The position numbers and the translations under genes were made by a program. The notes below the pieces were generated by a model. It saw only the letters and a program-made list of their open reading frames with translations, did no database searches and was not told where the DNA came from. Shown one piece after another: positions 52,553-61,672 of a DNA stretch of 64,000 nt. The DNA is from CALMKX01 sp036274895 (GTDB lineage: Bacteria; Acidobacteriota; Thermoanaerobaculia; Multivoradales; SZUA-115): contig DASUEU010000039.1 in assembly GCA_036274895.1 (NCBI GenBank), positions 186,001-250,000 of the forward strand. The letters are read 5' to 3'. How positions within the stretch are numbered: position 1 is the stretch's first letter; each line of letters opens with the position of its first letter.

Positions 52553-53296
52553 ATGCGCCGTCGCCACGAGCTCATCCCCAGCCGCGCCATGGGGCGCCGG
52601 ATCAACGTCTGGTGCTACGGCCATTGGGGCACCCCCCTGATGGTCTTCCCCACCGCAGCCGGCTTCGCCCACGAGTGGGACGCCCAGGGCATGCTCGAGG
52701 ACCTCGCCCCCTTGATCTACGGCGGCAAGATCAAGCTCTACTGCCCGGAATCGAACGTCAGCGAGGCCCTCACCGCCAAGGAAGGGGACCCGGCCCACCG
52801 CATCCATCGCTACCGGGTCTACGAGGACTTCGTGCTCTCTGAGCTGGTGCCCTGGATCCGCCAGGACTGTGGCGACCCTGCCGCCCGCATCGCCGCCACC
52901 GGCGCCAGCTTGGGCGGCCTCTACGCCGCCAACTTCGCCCTCAAGTTCCCCGAAACCTTCTTCTGGGCCCTGTGTATGAGCGGCCGCTACGAGGTCTCGC
53001 AGTTCCTGGGCGGCTTCGCCAATGCCGACGTCTACTTCAACAGCCCCCTCGCCTTCGTCCCCAACCTCCAGGGCGAGCACCTCGAGCGCGTGCGCCGCAA
53101 CACCCACATCGTGCTCGTCTGCGGCCAGGGCCCATGGGAAGAGGGTTGCATTGAAGAGACCATCGCCCTCGGCCAGATCTTCGCCGCCAAAGGCATCAGC
53201 CACGAACGCGACATCTGGGGCCACGATGTGTCCCACAACTGGGCGTGGTGGAAGAGGCAGGCGGTGTACCACCTCGGGAAGGCCTTTGGGGGGTAG
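52553..53296 (+). CDS. alpha/beta-hydrolase esterase-family protein
   Basis: A 247-residue cytoplasmic hydrolase of the esterase-D-like group. The nucleophile elbow is ATGASLGGLYAANF (about residue 122) and a late histidine is in IWGHDVSHNWAWW. A polar N-terminus (RRRHELIPSRAMGRRINVWCYGHWGTPLMVFPTAAG) is shared with several bacterial esterases. GGGAGG lies upstream of the ATG. It is the last ordinary gene before the accessory region. Confidence 0.8.
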   Translation: MRRRHELIPSRAMGRRINVWCYGHWGTPLMVFPTAAGFAHEWDAQGMLEDLAPLIYGGKIKLYCPESNVSEALTAKEGDPAHRIHRYRVYEDFVLSELVPWIRQDCGDPAARIAATGASLGGLYAANFALKFPETFFWALCMSGRYEVSQFLGGFANADVYFNSPLAFVPNLQGEHLERVRRNTHIVLVCGQGPWEEGCIEETIALGQIFAAKGISHERDIWGHDVSHNWAWWKRQAVYHLGKAFGG

Positions 53297-53507
53297 GGCT
53301 GCGGCCGTCCTCTCCACATCTAAACCCAGCTAAATCAACACTTTCCAAGCAGTCGCCTAGAGCCGACCAGGACCGTCGAGGAGCTTTCGCTCCGCGCCGG
53401 GATCTGGTCGAATTTCGCCTTCGGCTAGCCGCTGGGGTGCAAATTGGGGTGCAAAATGCAGCGGCTCTACCTGTGGGGGTAGGTGCCCGCAGCGGGGAGG
53501 TCTCGCC

Positions 53508-54722
53508 ATGACCCTCCTCGCTCCCCTCCTCCGCCTCCTCGGCCTCGACGCCCTCCACAAGCTCACCAGCTCCTCGGTGACCGAGCTCTACACGGTCGAG
53601 GGGGATGACCGGCTGTGGGTGGACAGCCGGGAGCTGGGGCGGGGGCCCACCGAGGTGCGGATCTCGCCGGAGCAGGTCGAGATCTTCTTGAACGCGGTCG
53701 CCTCGGCGGTGGGAGTGGCGTTCGGGCCGGAGTCGCCGATGCTCTCGGCCGAACTGCCGGGGCGGGGTGGGCGGCTCCAGGGGTTCCGGCCGCCGGTGGT
53801 CTCTTGTCCGGTCTTCGTGCTGCGCAAGCCCGCCGAGCAGGTGCTCTCGCTCTCCGAGCTGGTGGTGCAGGGCTTCCTGCCGGCGCGGGAGGCGGAACAG
53901 CTGCGCTGGGCGCTGGCCGACCACAAGACCATCCTGGTGGTGGGCGGGACGGGGACGGGCAAGACCACTTTCCTCAACAGTCTGCTCGACACCGTGGCCC
54001 TGCCCGCCGGCTTCTACTCGGCGCGGCTCGCCGCTACGAACGTCCACGGCACGGGCTACTCGGCGCCATTCTTCTTCTCGATCGAGTCCCTACGCTTCGC
54101 CTCCGGCCCCAGCTGCACCAACCAGGGCAACCGCACGGCCCGCTGCACGGCCACGACCGAAGGCGCCACCGAGCACCGCTGGGACTGGGGGGACGGCACC
54201 CTCTCGCCGTGGTTGGTGGGCTGCCCGGGCCGGGATCAGACTCACACCTACGCCGCGGCCGGCACCTACTCGGTGCGCCTGCGAATCCGCAATTGCCGGG
54301 ACCCGCTCCAGGTCTCAGGCCGCACGTCGGTCACCGTCACAGCCAGCTCGCCGCTCAACATCGTCGAGTTTGCCGCCGACTGCCCCGGCGGCTTCTGCCT
54401 CTTCGACGTGGGGGAGGCCGTGCCCTTCCGTCATCAGGTCCAGGGCAGCCCCACCACCTACGCCTACGACTGGGACGGTGACGGCTTCACGGACCAAGTG
54501 GCCGGGGCCCCGGTCGCCACTCACTCCTACTCGGCTCCCGGCAGCTTCACCCCCCGCCTTACCGTCACGGCCGGCACCCAGACTGCCTCGGCCGCCGTGC
54601 CCTTGCCGGTGATCGTCTTCCCGAGCGGCACGGTGCCGCTGTTTGCAGACGGCTTCGAGTCCGGCACCACCCAGCGCTGGAGCTTGACCGTGGGCAAGGT
54701 CGTGGAGGGGGGGCGGCCTTGA
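53508..54722 (+). CDS. chimera of TrbB-like ATPase fragment and PKD-domain secreted protein
   Basis: A 404-residue frame made of two unrelated pieces. Residues 1-161 match the N-terminal part of TrbB/VirB11-type conjugation ATPases, ending just after the Walker A motif GGTGTGKTT (146-154); the Walker B and His boxes are gone. From about 165 (LPAGFYSARLAATNVHG) the chain is the tail of a secreted protein: two PKD domains (HRWDWGDGT; YDWDGDGFTDQV) and the ending FADGFESGTTQRWS. There is no signal peptide, so the product is probably non-functional. The fusion point is near 53991-54005. Confidence 0.75.
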   Translation: MTLLAPLLRLLGLDALHKLTSSSVTELYTVEGDDRLWVDSRELGRGPTEVRISPEQVEIFLNAVASAVGVAFGPESPMLSAELPGRGGRLQGFRPPVVSCPVFVLRKPAEQVLSLSELVVQGFLPAREAEQLRWALADHKTILVVGGTGTGKTTFLNSLLDTVALPAGFYSARLAATNVHGTGYSAPFFFSIESLRFASGPSCTNQGNRTARCTATTEGATEHRWDWGDGTLSPWLVGCPGRDQTHTYAAAGTYSVRLRIRNCRDPLQVSGRTSVTVTASSPLNIVEFAADCPGGFCLFDVGEAVPFRHQVQGSPTTYAYDWDGDGFTDQVAGAPVATHSYSAPGSFTPRLTVTAGTQTASAAVPLPVIVFPSGTVPLFADGFESGTTQRWSLTVGKVVEGGRP

Positions 54723-56116
54723 GGCAGGTGCTGGAGGGGTTGGGGTGGGAGTCCTCACCCCCTCGATCCCCCTCTCCCGGAGGGCTGGCGAGGGCGGGTC
54801 GGGAGAGGGGGAGGCCGGAGGAGAAGGCGCACGGCTGTGCGCCCCTACAGCCTCCGCTGTCGCTCCCGCGAAGGCGGGAGCCCATCCCCTCCGGGACCCC
54901 TCTCCCGGGCGTGGAGGTCGGGCGGGTCGGGAGAGGGGACTGGGGTGAGGGTCTTCCTCCCGGCGTCCCGGAGATCCTCCTCCAGCCTCGCCCCTTCATC
55001 CTCGCCGCCCTGCCCGTCAAGCGAGACGACTCGCTGCGCCAGGTCACGCGCACAGCACGGGTGGGGCGGGCTTCTTGGCTGCGCGTCACCTACCACGCCA
55101 CCCGGCCGGGGGTGCCGCTGCCGTTTGGGGCGGATCGCTCCCTCCTCGCCTGGGTCACCACCAAGGCTTTCGCCACCGGCGAGGTGCGCTTCTCGGCGAT
55201 CACCGAGTACTTCCGGGCCTTCGGCCTCGACGCCGGCGGCAAGGGCTACCGCCTCTTCCGCGAGCGCTTCGAGCGCATCGCCAGCCTCGCCCTCGAGATC
55301 GAGGAGATCGACGAGACCGACAAGCGCGTCCGCCACCTGGTGCTGATCCCCGAGTCCGCCGAGCCCCTCGCCCTCCTCGAGCCCGGCCGGCAGGCTGGTC
55401 GGAGCGACCCCCGCCTCCTCGCCTACCAGCGCTACGGCTTCGAGCTGGACCGGGACTTCTGGACCTACCTCCGCGAGACCCGGGTGCCCACCCCCACCGC
55501 CCTCCTGCGCCGCTTCCACCGCCGGCCCCTGGCCTGGGACTTCACCCAGCTCCTCCTCCACCGCTGCTACGCCGCCCGCTCAGCCGCCACCGTCCCCTTC
55601 CACCAGCTCTGCGCCCAGCTCGGCAGCACGGACCGGGACCCCCGGCGCCTGCGCGAGAGGCTCAGGAGGATCCTCGCCAAGCTGGTCGAGCTCTACCCCG
55701 ACTGCCCGGTGCGCATGGAGCGGGGCGGGGATCTGCGGGTGGAGCCTTGGAAGGCGCCCTCACCCCCTCGGTCCCCCTCCCTTCGGCCCAGCTCAGGGCA
55801 GGCTCCCGGCCCGCCCGACCTCCACGCCCGGGAGAGGGGGAGGCCGGAGAAAGTCGCGTTGCCGGTGCCGCCTTCCGCCTCCGGAACCCCTCTCCCGGAA
55901 GGTCGGAGTGGGCGGGCTGGGAGAGGGGCGGGGGTGAGGGAAGACGCACCGCCGGCCTGCCCCGACCCCCGCGAGATGTGGCGCCAGCTCCGCCTCGCCT
56001 TGAAGCAGGCCCCCGCCCGCGAGCCCCGCCATCGGCCTCGCTTCGTCCCGCACCGCCCGACCGCCCCCTCAAGCGACGACACCGCCCGCCCACCGCCCGG
56101 GCCGGCCGCCGGCTGA
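54719..56116 (+). CDS. plasmid RepA-like replication protein, invaded by repeats
   Basis: The conserved part begins near 54960 (VPEILLQPRPFILAALPVKRDDSLRQ). It resembles plasmid RepA (PF04796-like): GVPLPFGADRSLLAWVTTKAFATG, RFSAITEYFRAFGLDAGGKGYRLFRERFERI, YELDRDFW-like and FHQLCAQLGS. The frame is opened by a TTG at 54719 that overlaps the preceding stop, but about 80 residues of its start and about 60 of its C-terminal part come from repeats. No good start codon is left near the core. Probably a decayed replication gene of an integrated plasmid. Confidence 0.55.
   Translation: MRQVLEGLGWESSPPRSPSPGGLARAGRERGRPEEKAHGCAPLQPPLSLPRRREPIPSGTPLPGVEVGRVGRGDWGEGLPPGVPEILLQPRPFILAALPVKRDDSLRQVTRTARVGRASWLRVTYHATRPGVPLPFGADRSLLAWVTTKAFATGEVRFSAITEYFRAFGLDAGGKGYRLFRERFERIASLALEIEEIDETDKRVRHLVLIPESAEPLALLEPGRQAGRSDPRLLAYQRYGFELDRDFWTYLRETRVPTPTALLRRFHRRPLAWDFTQLLLHRCYAARSAATVPFHQLCAQLGSTDRDPRRLRERLRRILAKLVELYPDCPVRMERGGDLRVEPWKAPSPPRSPSLRPSSGQAPGPPDLHARERGRPEKVALPVPPSASGTPLPEGRSGRAGRGAGVREDAPPACPDPREMWRQLRLALKQAPAREPRHRPRFVPHRPTAPSSDDTARPPPGPAAG
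54753..54957. repeat. composite repeat block before the RepA core
   Basis: A CTCACCCCCTCGATCCCCCT...GGGAGAGGGGGAGGCCGGAG unit (54753-54823) and an ACCCCTCTCCCGGGCG...GGGAGAGGGGACTGGGGTGAGG unit (54891-54957) face each other. Between them lie a GTAGGGGC-family REP (54825-54848) and a CGCTCCCGCG...CGGGAG hairpin (54861-54880). Confidence 0.75.
55758..55946. repeat. second composite repeat, inside the RepA frame
   Basis: CTCACCCCCTCGGTCCCCCT at 55758 and ACCCCTCTCCCGGAAGG at about 55886 form the same pair of units as the block at 54753-54957, but without a REP between. It is read through in frame and adds a proline/arginine-rich tract before PACPDPREMWRQL. Confidence 0.75.
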
Positions 56117-56480
56117 CCTCGACGACCTCGCCCAACACCCCCGCCTACACCTCCCTGCCTGACCCCCGCCCGAAGTGTGCCCTCTCGGCTGGCCTTGGCT
56201 TGCCTCGAGATGCAGTAGAGGGTAGTGCTCGACCTCGAGAGATGGCTTCGGAGCTGGCCCAGAGGCAAGATGCTGTGGAGATCCCCGCGGAAATGCTCCG
56301 GAGAGGGACGGGACTTTCGGCCACGGCGGGTTCGGGAATGCGGGCCGCGGGGAACGGGAGGGTGGGAGGCGGGGATCGGGAGTCTGGGCTACGGACGGCG
56401 GTGGCTCTTAGGAAGCAGGAGGAGGTGGGGAGGAGAGACCTCCAATTGCTGACCGCGTCACACCTCGCCGGCGAGGGCTC
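56117..56480. other. non-coding stretch, no gene seen
   Basis: Between the RepA frame and the zinc-ribbon relic. Neither strand gives a supported gene, RNA or known repeat. It is probably eroded plasmid sequence. Confidence 0.5.
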
Positions 56481-57110
56481 CTTCGCGAGCTCGCGTCAGG
56501 GCCTCAGCACGGCTGATGTTGCCCGCGTCTCCATGGCGCATCGCCAGCAGAGGCCACCGCCCCCGGATCGCTGCCTCTGAATTGTACGGACGCGGCCACA
56601 GCCCTGGCAGATCTTGCTCCGGCGGTGGAGCTGGTAGCGACACCCCGAGCAAAGCGCCTCGCTTGTCTCCGTACACGACTGAACGCGATGCTCACGGCCA
56701 CAGATCCCACAGACCTCTCGAGGCTGGTGATGCTCGCTGTAGCACTGGCTTCAGATGGGTTGGCCGTTTGCGTCTCGGCTCGGTAGGCGTCCTTCCTGCT
56801 CGCACAAAGGAAACGTCCCCCGACGCCCCCGGTCCCGGCCGTGGCACCTTTGGCAGATCGGTTCCCCAGAGCCCGTCTGTGCATGGATCGGCATTTCCCG
56901 GTGGCACGACGCGCACCTTCCCCGATGGACTCTCTGCTTGTAGCAGTTACCGCATACCCCTCGGCCTTCCTTGGTTCGCGCCACAGGGGCCCGCACCTGA
57001 CCACAGAGCGCGCAGGGCTCGCATTCTTGAACGTGCCGACGGTTGCAGGTGAGGCACACAGGAGCGCCTTCAACGGTGCGCGCCTCCACCGGCCGCAGGT
57101 GTCCGCAAAA
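56480..57110 (-). pseudogene. decayed multi-zinc-ribbon protein (integrase-like N-terminus)
   Basis: One frame (57110-56751) has VCLTCNRRHVQECEPCALCG, GVCGNCYKQR, GRCASCHREM and ICQRCHGRD. After a stop, another frame (about 56720-56500) continues with VCGICGREHRVQSC, LCSGCRYQLHRRSKICQGC and LCWRC. Repeated CxxC knuckles spaced by about 20 residues are like those at the N-terminus of some tyrosine recombinases, though no catalytic domain remains. A frameshift splits the gene and the IS element cuts its 5' end. Confidence 0.6.
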
Positions 57111-57239
57111 AAGAGCAAGCAGCGCGGTCCACCTTCCGAGTCCGGCAGCCGTCGTAGAATGTACCGCCCCGGTCGAGTGGACAGTGGTTGGATGGTAATG
57201 ACGCGGCGATCCTGGTTTCAAGCCACTGGGTTCGAGCGT

Positions 57240-58034
57240 GATGGCGTGAGCGTTGGCCATGGCGTTCGATGAGCCACTCTTGGTTGTAGAGCTGGGCCCA
57301 GGCGAGCACGGCGAGCCGGACCTCTTCGGCGTTGCGGAAGGGCCGGATCCAGAGGAGCTGCTCTTTGAGCGTGCGGAAGAAGCGTTCGATGCAGCCGTTG
57401 CCTTCGGGGGCTCGGACGAAGGAGGGGCTGGAGACGATGCCGAGGAAGCGCAGCTCTTTCTGGAAGGCGTCGGAGAAGTACTGGCTGCCGTGATCGTGGC
57501 GAAGCTGGAACCCTCGGTCACGCCTTGGCGACAGCCCTCGAAGTGGGGACGGATGCCCTGACGCAGGGGTTCGAGGGCTTCGAAGCGGGTGGGCCAGGCG
57601 GTGGCATGGATGCCGACGCACTCGGCGGTGAAATGGTCCATGGCGGCGAAGACGCTGACCACGCCGTCCTCGGTGGTCAGGTCGGTGCCCCAGCGCTGGT
57701 TGGGCTCTTCGGGCACGATGGTGCCGTCGTGCTGGCGCGGGCCGAGCTGGCGCTGGGGGCGGCCGGGGGCCAGCAGGCCGGGTTGCCGCATCAGCCGCAG
57801 GACCCTCTGCTTGGAGGTGCGCACATCGCGCAAGCGCAGGCGAGCCCAGATCCTGCGGTGGCCTTCGCCGAGGAAAGGCGAGTCGGCCAGAAACCGGCGG
57901 ATGAGCTCAGTCAGTTCGGCGTCGGTGTACGCGGTCTTCGGGCCGCGACGGCGGAGCTCCTGGACCGGCTGCCGGCGGTGGTGGCGCGCCGCGTACAGTC
58001 CGGAGCGGGATGCTTTGCCCAACAGGCGAGCCAC
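57240..58034 (-). pseudogene. IS3-type transposase OrfB, frameshifted
   Basis: The N-terminal frame has HTH_21-like FLGEGHRRIWARLR, then the first catalytic aspartate in QRWGTDLTTEDG. Near position 57512 (a run of C) the reading frame shifts; the other frame resumes with LRHDHGSQYFSDAF (second aspartate) and EGNGCIERFFRTLKEQLLW (glutamate). DDE residues are therefore all present but split across frames. Confidence 0.85.
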
Positions 58035-58129
58035 GCACGAGGCGCCGAAAGGATGGTGAGCGGGGGCGAGAGCTCGGCGCTCATCGACTCGGCCTCCTCG
58101 ACGCCAATGGGCCGCGGGCCTCGTGAGTG

Positions 58130-58490
58130 CACGCCAAGGCCCGCAAGCACTCGATGTCGATGGTCAACTCGCCGATCAGGGTCTTCGGCTGCACCAGCGG
58201 GTCGGCCTCCGGCGAGGGAGCCCGGTTCTCCAGGCCGGCCTGGCCGGCGGCCAGGAAAGTCCTCCTTCCAGCGCGTCAACGTCGCGGTGGTGACGCCCAG
58301 CTCCCGCGACAGCACGTCGAGCTGCTCGCCCCGCAGCAGCCGCAATACCGCCTCGCCCTTGCGCCGGGCCGAGAACCGACCCAGCTGTAGCTCGCCCGGG
58401 GCGCTGGCTGCGCTCCAGTCGCCCTGCGGGCTCCTTGCGCTCCACCCAGCGCCCCGCCCTTCCCCCAACCTCGCTTGCTTTCTGACATCG
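58130..58490 (-). pseudogene. IS3-type OrfA, frameshifted
   Basis: An ATG at 58490 follows AGGAGG and encodes MSESKRGWG. The helix-turn-helix (RFSARRKGEAVLRLLRGEQL, SRELGVTTATLTRWKEDF) is in another frame, and beyond about 58255 the sense frame shifts again (LAAGQAGLENRAPSPEADP). At least two frameshifts. Confidence 0.75.
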
Positions 58491-58634
58491 TGTACTCCTC
58501 CTCTCCTGGAAGGCATCTCATTCTCACAGACGGGTGTCCACTCGAATCGTTGGGTGAGGAACACCTGCCTCCGACTCGTTCATTCGCAGGCCCGCGCCTT
58601 CAAACCTTGGACTCTCTCGGCTCACGCTTGCAGC

Positions 58635-58670
58635 ACGAAGGTGGAGCCCAAACCGTGGCTCCACCTTCGT
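58635..58670 (-). terminator. hairpin after the flavin monooxygenase operon
   Basis: ACGAAGGTGGAGCC pairs perfectly over 14 bp with GGCTCCACCTTCGT, with an 8-base loop. It begins 17 bases after the monooxygenase stop on the minus strand. No T tract follows. Confidence 0.65.
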
Positions 58671-58686
58671 AATGTATCGCCCACTT

Positions 58687-60270
58687 TCACGCTCTGGCCA
58701 GCACGGACCTCTCGCGGCACCTCACCAGAAACTCCACCAGGGGCTTGACGTGCAGCTCTTCACTCTTCCACTCGCCCAGCAGGTTCTCCAGGAGGTGGAG
58801 CTCGCCGACTTGCTTGCCTTCCTGGTAGTGCCGCACGACAGGATGGAGGAAGGTGCTCTGGTCGGCCGCCTCGGGGCTTGGTTTGCGGGGGATGTTGAAG
58901 GGATCTTCGGGGCAAGGCCCGAACTCCAAGGAGAGCACGACATGCTCATCGCTCGGGTCGACGATGGATTCGCGAATGTGAGCCAGTGGTAGCTCCGGAT
59001 AGTAGGTCGCCCGCCGCTCATCGCCTTGCAGCACGAAGACCTCGCCCAGGAAGCCGAACAGCTGCCAGAGTGCTGGTGTCTGGTTGACTCGTTCGAGGAT
59101 GGCGCGTGCCAGACCTTCCGGCCTGCCGTCGACGACCTTGGACGGCCATGGTGACCCGTAGGCCCGAGAGTCGATCAGACGGGCCAGGGCTCGCACGTTG
59201 TAACGGAACCCGTGGATGAAGCCCGAGGTCGACTTCTTGAAGTCCCTCATCTGCATGAGCGTTCCGGCAAAGTACATGCCGGGGACGTTCACGGACTCCC
59301 AGGCGCTGGTCTGATCGGGGAAACGATCGTCGATACAGAGAGCGGGCGCGCAGGACGAGTCGAAGATGGATGCATCGAAGCGAAAACCCGTGCACAGGAT
59401 CACTCGATCGTAGAACAGGGTTTCGGTCTCCTCCTCGGCGTGGGAGTAGTGGATGGAGACCGCGAGGCCTTCGGGCCGTCGCTCGATGCTGCGCACGTCG
59501 CCATCCAGGATGGCGTTCTGGCTCTTCAGCTGGTACGTGTCCAGGAAGTTGTTGTTGACCGCCCTCAGGTGACCCACGAAATGGGTCTTCCACGCGAATT
59601 TCACCGGCCGCGGGCTCGCCACGTGGATCAAGGCAGCCGTGCTGGTCAAGCAGTCGGCGGTTTCGAAGGCCGAGTTCCCCTTGCCCAGGATCAGAACTCG
59701 TTGGTTCTTGAACTCCTGCGGGTCGGTCGAAACCGTGGTGTAGGGCTCCGCGTGCTCGAGACCGGGGATCTCCGGGTGGAACGGCCTGGACAGTCCCGTG
59801 GCGACAACCAAGCGATCACCGCGGAACCAGCTGCCATCCGCGGCACGTACGAGAAAGCCCTGGTCGTCGCGGGAAACCCGTTCCACTCGGGTGCGGTACC
59901 GTACTGCGATCTGCCATCTCGATGCGAAGTCTCCGAGATAGCGCACGAGGTCGTCCGCCGAGGGAAAGTACTCCTGGCTGTAGGCCTTAAACACCAGATC
60001 GGGATCGTCGCACAGCAGGGAGTTCCAGTCCCAGCGCTGGTTGATCTCCGGATCCTCGTACCCGGTGTAGACCTTGTTGATGGAGATCAACGTCCGGTGC
60101 CGCGGGAACGTCCGGAAGAACATACCGGGACCGTACCCCTCTTCGAGGATCAGGTAGCTGCGAGAGGACCTGGACAAGTAGTACCCTAGCTGCAGGCCGG
60201 CCGGGCCAGCGCCGATGATCAGCGTGTCGACTCGGGTGACCTCAGCCGGTTGCTCTGCCTCGATCTGCAT
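58687..60270 (-). CDS. flavin-dependent monooxygenase (FOXRED2/FMO-like)
   Basis: A 527-residue flavoprotein. FAD motif GAGPAG at 20-25, then GMFFRTFPRHRTLISINKVYTG, a second nucleotide motif ILGKGNSAFETADCL, and ILCTGFRFDASIF near 340. The mammalian FOXRED2 and bacterial NAD(P)-binding monooxygenases share this layout. The ATG at 60270 lies 29 bases inside the end of the preceding kynurenine-monooxygenase-like gene, so the two are coupled. It is the last gene of the operon. Confidence 0.8.
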   Translation of the reverse strand: MQIEAEQPAEVTRVDTLIIGAGPAGLQLGYYLSRSSRSYLILEEGYGPGMFFRTFPRHRTLISINKVYTGYEDPEINQRWDWNSLLCDDPDLVFKAYSQEYFPSADDLVRYLGDFASRWQIAVRYRTRVERVSRDDQGFLVRAADGSWFRGDRLVVATGLSRPFHPEIPGLEHAEPYTTVSTDPQEFKNQRVLILGKGNSAFETADCLTSTAALIHVASPRPVKFAWKTHFVGHLRAVNNNFLDTYQLKSQNAILDGDVRSIERRPEGLAVSIHYSHAEEETETLFYDRVILCTGFRFDASIFDSSCAPALCIDDRFPDQTSAWESVNVPGMYFAGTLMQMRDFKKSTSGFIHGFRYNVRALARLIDSRAYGSPWPSKVVDGRPEGLARAILERVNQTPALWQLFGFLGEVFVLQGDERRATYYPELPLAHIRESIVDPSDEHVVLSLEFGPCPEDPFNIPRKPSPEAADQSTFLHPVVRHYQEGKQVGELHLLENLLGEWKSEELHVKPLVEFLVRCRERSVLARA

Positions 60271-61672
60271 GAACGTTCTCCGAGCTCTTGGTAGATAGTC
60301 GCAGCCACTCTCGAGTGACATGCTGGTGGATCGCCGAATCGAGCGCTTCGGCGTCGGGTTCGCCCGCTCCGCGGACGTCACGGAGGATCGCGTCCACAAG
60401 TCGTTTCTGGCCGTGGTCGCGGCTTCGAGCCTCGCGGTAGGAAACACAGGTAAAACTGATCAACGAGTAGAGGGGTTGGAACGAGTCAGGGTACAGCTCG
60501 GTCAGCCGCCGCTCCACCGCCTTCCGCTCGAGGAAGTCGGGGTCGGCGAGCTGCGATTGCAGCTCTGTGAAGTGCTCGAGGGCGAGATCTGCGATGACGT
60601 CGGCGTCCGGCTTGCGCTGTCGCTGCCACTCTGCGAGGGCGACCGGCAGATTCCCTTCCGCCGAAACAATGCAGTCGAACAGCACTGACACGTCCTCGAA
60701 GCCGCAGTTGGCGCCCTGGCCGTAGGAGGGAACGATGGCGTGCGCCGAATCACCGATCAAGGCGACCTTGTCCTCGAACACCCAGGGGTCGCATCGGATG
60801 GTGACCATCGACCGGCCGGGGAAGCGGAAGAATTGTTCGGCGAGTGCGGGGATCATTGGCATTGCGTCGGCGAAGAGCTCGGCAAACATTCCCTCGAGCT
60901 CGGCCGGTGTCTGGATCGAGGCGAAGGAGCGTTCGCCTTCGACAGGCATGTGGAGGGCGAGCGTGAAGCTACGATCCAGGTTGGCGAAGCCGATCAGCAT
61001 GAGGGGTCCACGCGGCCAGACGTGGATCGCGGTGGCGTCGAGGGGCCAGTCCGCCCCACGAGCCGGGACAGCCAGCTCGACGTAGGCCTGGGGAACGTAG
61101 TACTGCGAGCAGTGGAGGCGAGTCGTCCGTTCGAGCCGCCGTCGCGTGGTCGAGGAGGCGCCGTCGGAGGCGAAGAGGATGTCGCCGGAGATCCAGCCAC
61201 CACTCTCGTCGTCGGCGTCATCGAGCCTCAGCGCCGGCGCCGAGGGATCGATCTCCGAACAGCGGCGATCGAAGTGGAATCTCACCCCTCTCTGCTGACA
61301 GGCATGCTCGACCAGGAGCCGGTTCAGGCGGCTTCGGGAGATCGAATGGATCGCTTCTCGGAAGGGGCCGTAGGGCTGGAAGCTGGTGCCGCCGTCGAGC
61401 GCGTGGATGATCCTGCCGTAGGCGGGCAGGGCAACCTCGCGCACGCGAGGGCCGAGGTCGAAACGGTCGAGGGCAAAGAGCCCCCGCTCGCACAACGTCA
61501 GGTTGATCGAGTTGACGTCCTGGTTCTGGCTGGCCCTGGGGTCGGGGCTCCGCTCGTAGACATCGACCTCGAAGCCCAGTCGAGCGAGGGCCACGGCCAG
61601 CAGAGAGCCGACCAGTCCGCCGCCGACGATCAGGGCCCGCTGTGCCACGTCAGCCGGCCCTCCGCCATCCAC
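60242..61672 (-). CDS. kmo: kynurenine 3-monooxygenase-like FAD hydroxylase
   Basis: A 476-residue hydroxylase. FAD motif GGGLVG at 17-22, then SINLTLCERGLFAL, the substrate-site stretch GRIIHALDGG...QPYG, IHSISRSRLNRLLVEHA, and VALIGDSAHAIVPSYGQGANCGFEDV. The last, with NCGFED in place of the usual N-x-GFED, is a hallmark of Kmo. A hydrophobic C-terminal helix as in mitochondrial Kmo is not obvious. The normal product is 3-hydroxykynurenine. Its start overlaps the end of the permease gene by 23 bases; no other tryptophan-pathway gene adjoins it, which points to a specialised role. Confidence 0.82.
   Translation of the reverse strand: MDGGGPADVAQRALIVGGGLVGSLLAVALARLGFEVDVYERSPDPRASQNQDVNSINLTLCERGLFALDRFDLGPRVREVALPAYGRIIHALDGGTSFQPYGPFREAIHSISRSRLNRLLVEHACQQRGVRFHFDRRCSEIDPSAPALRLDDADDESGGWISGDILFASDGASSTTRRRLERTTRLHCSQYYVPQAYVELAVPARGADWPLDATAIHVWPRGPLMLIGFANLDRSFTLALHMPVEGERSFASIQTPAELEGMFAELFADAMPMIPALAEQFFRFPGRSMVTIRCDPWVFEDKVALIGDSAHAIVPSYGQGANCGFEDVSVLFDCIVSAEGNLPVALAEWQRQRKPDADVIADLALEHFTELQSQLADPDFLERKAVERRLTELYPDSFQPLYSLISFTCVSYREARSRDHGQKRLVDAILRDVRGAGEPDAEALDSAIHQHVTREWLRLSTKSSENVHADRGRATG

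Larger units (their letters stand above)
57173..58545 (-). mobile_element. degenerate IS3-family insertion sequence
   Basis: About 1.37 kb bounded by the inverse 11-mers TCGAGTGGACA (57173-57183) and TGTCCACTCGA (58535-58545). Inside are a helix-turn-helix OrfA and a DDE OrfB, both frameshifted. No clear target duplication was found. The ends are inferred from the inverted 11-mers and could extend a few bases. Confidence 0.75.

Noticed and set aside
53434..53456. Twin GGGGTGCAAA as a phage attachment site
   Set aside because: No tRNA or integrase gene lies beside it and I found no matching copy at the far edge; kept only as a weak hint.
55075..56580. A 501-residue plus-strand frame across the RepA region
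   Set aside because: It is out of frame with the RepA-like core and rich in R, P and H as shadow frames here are.
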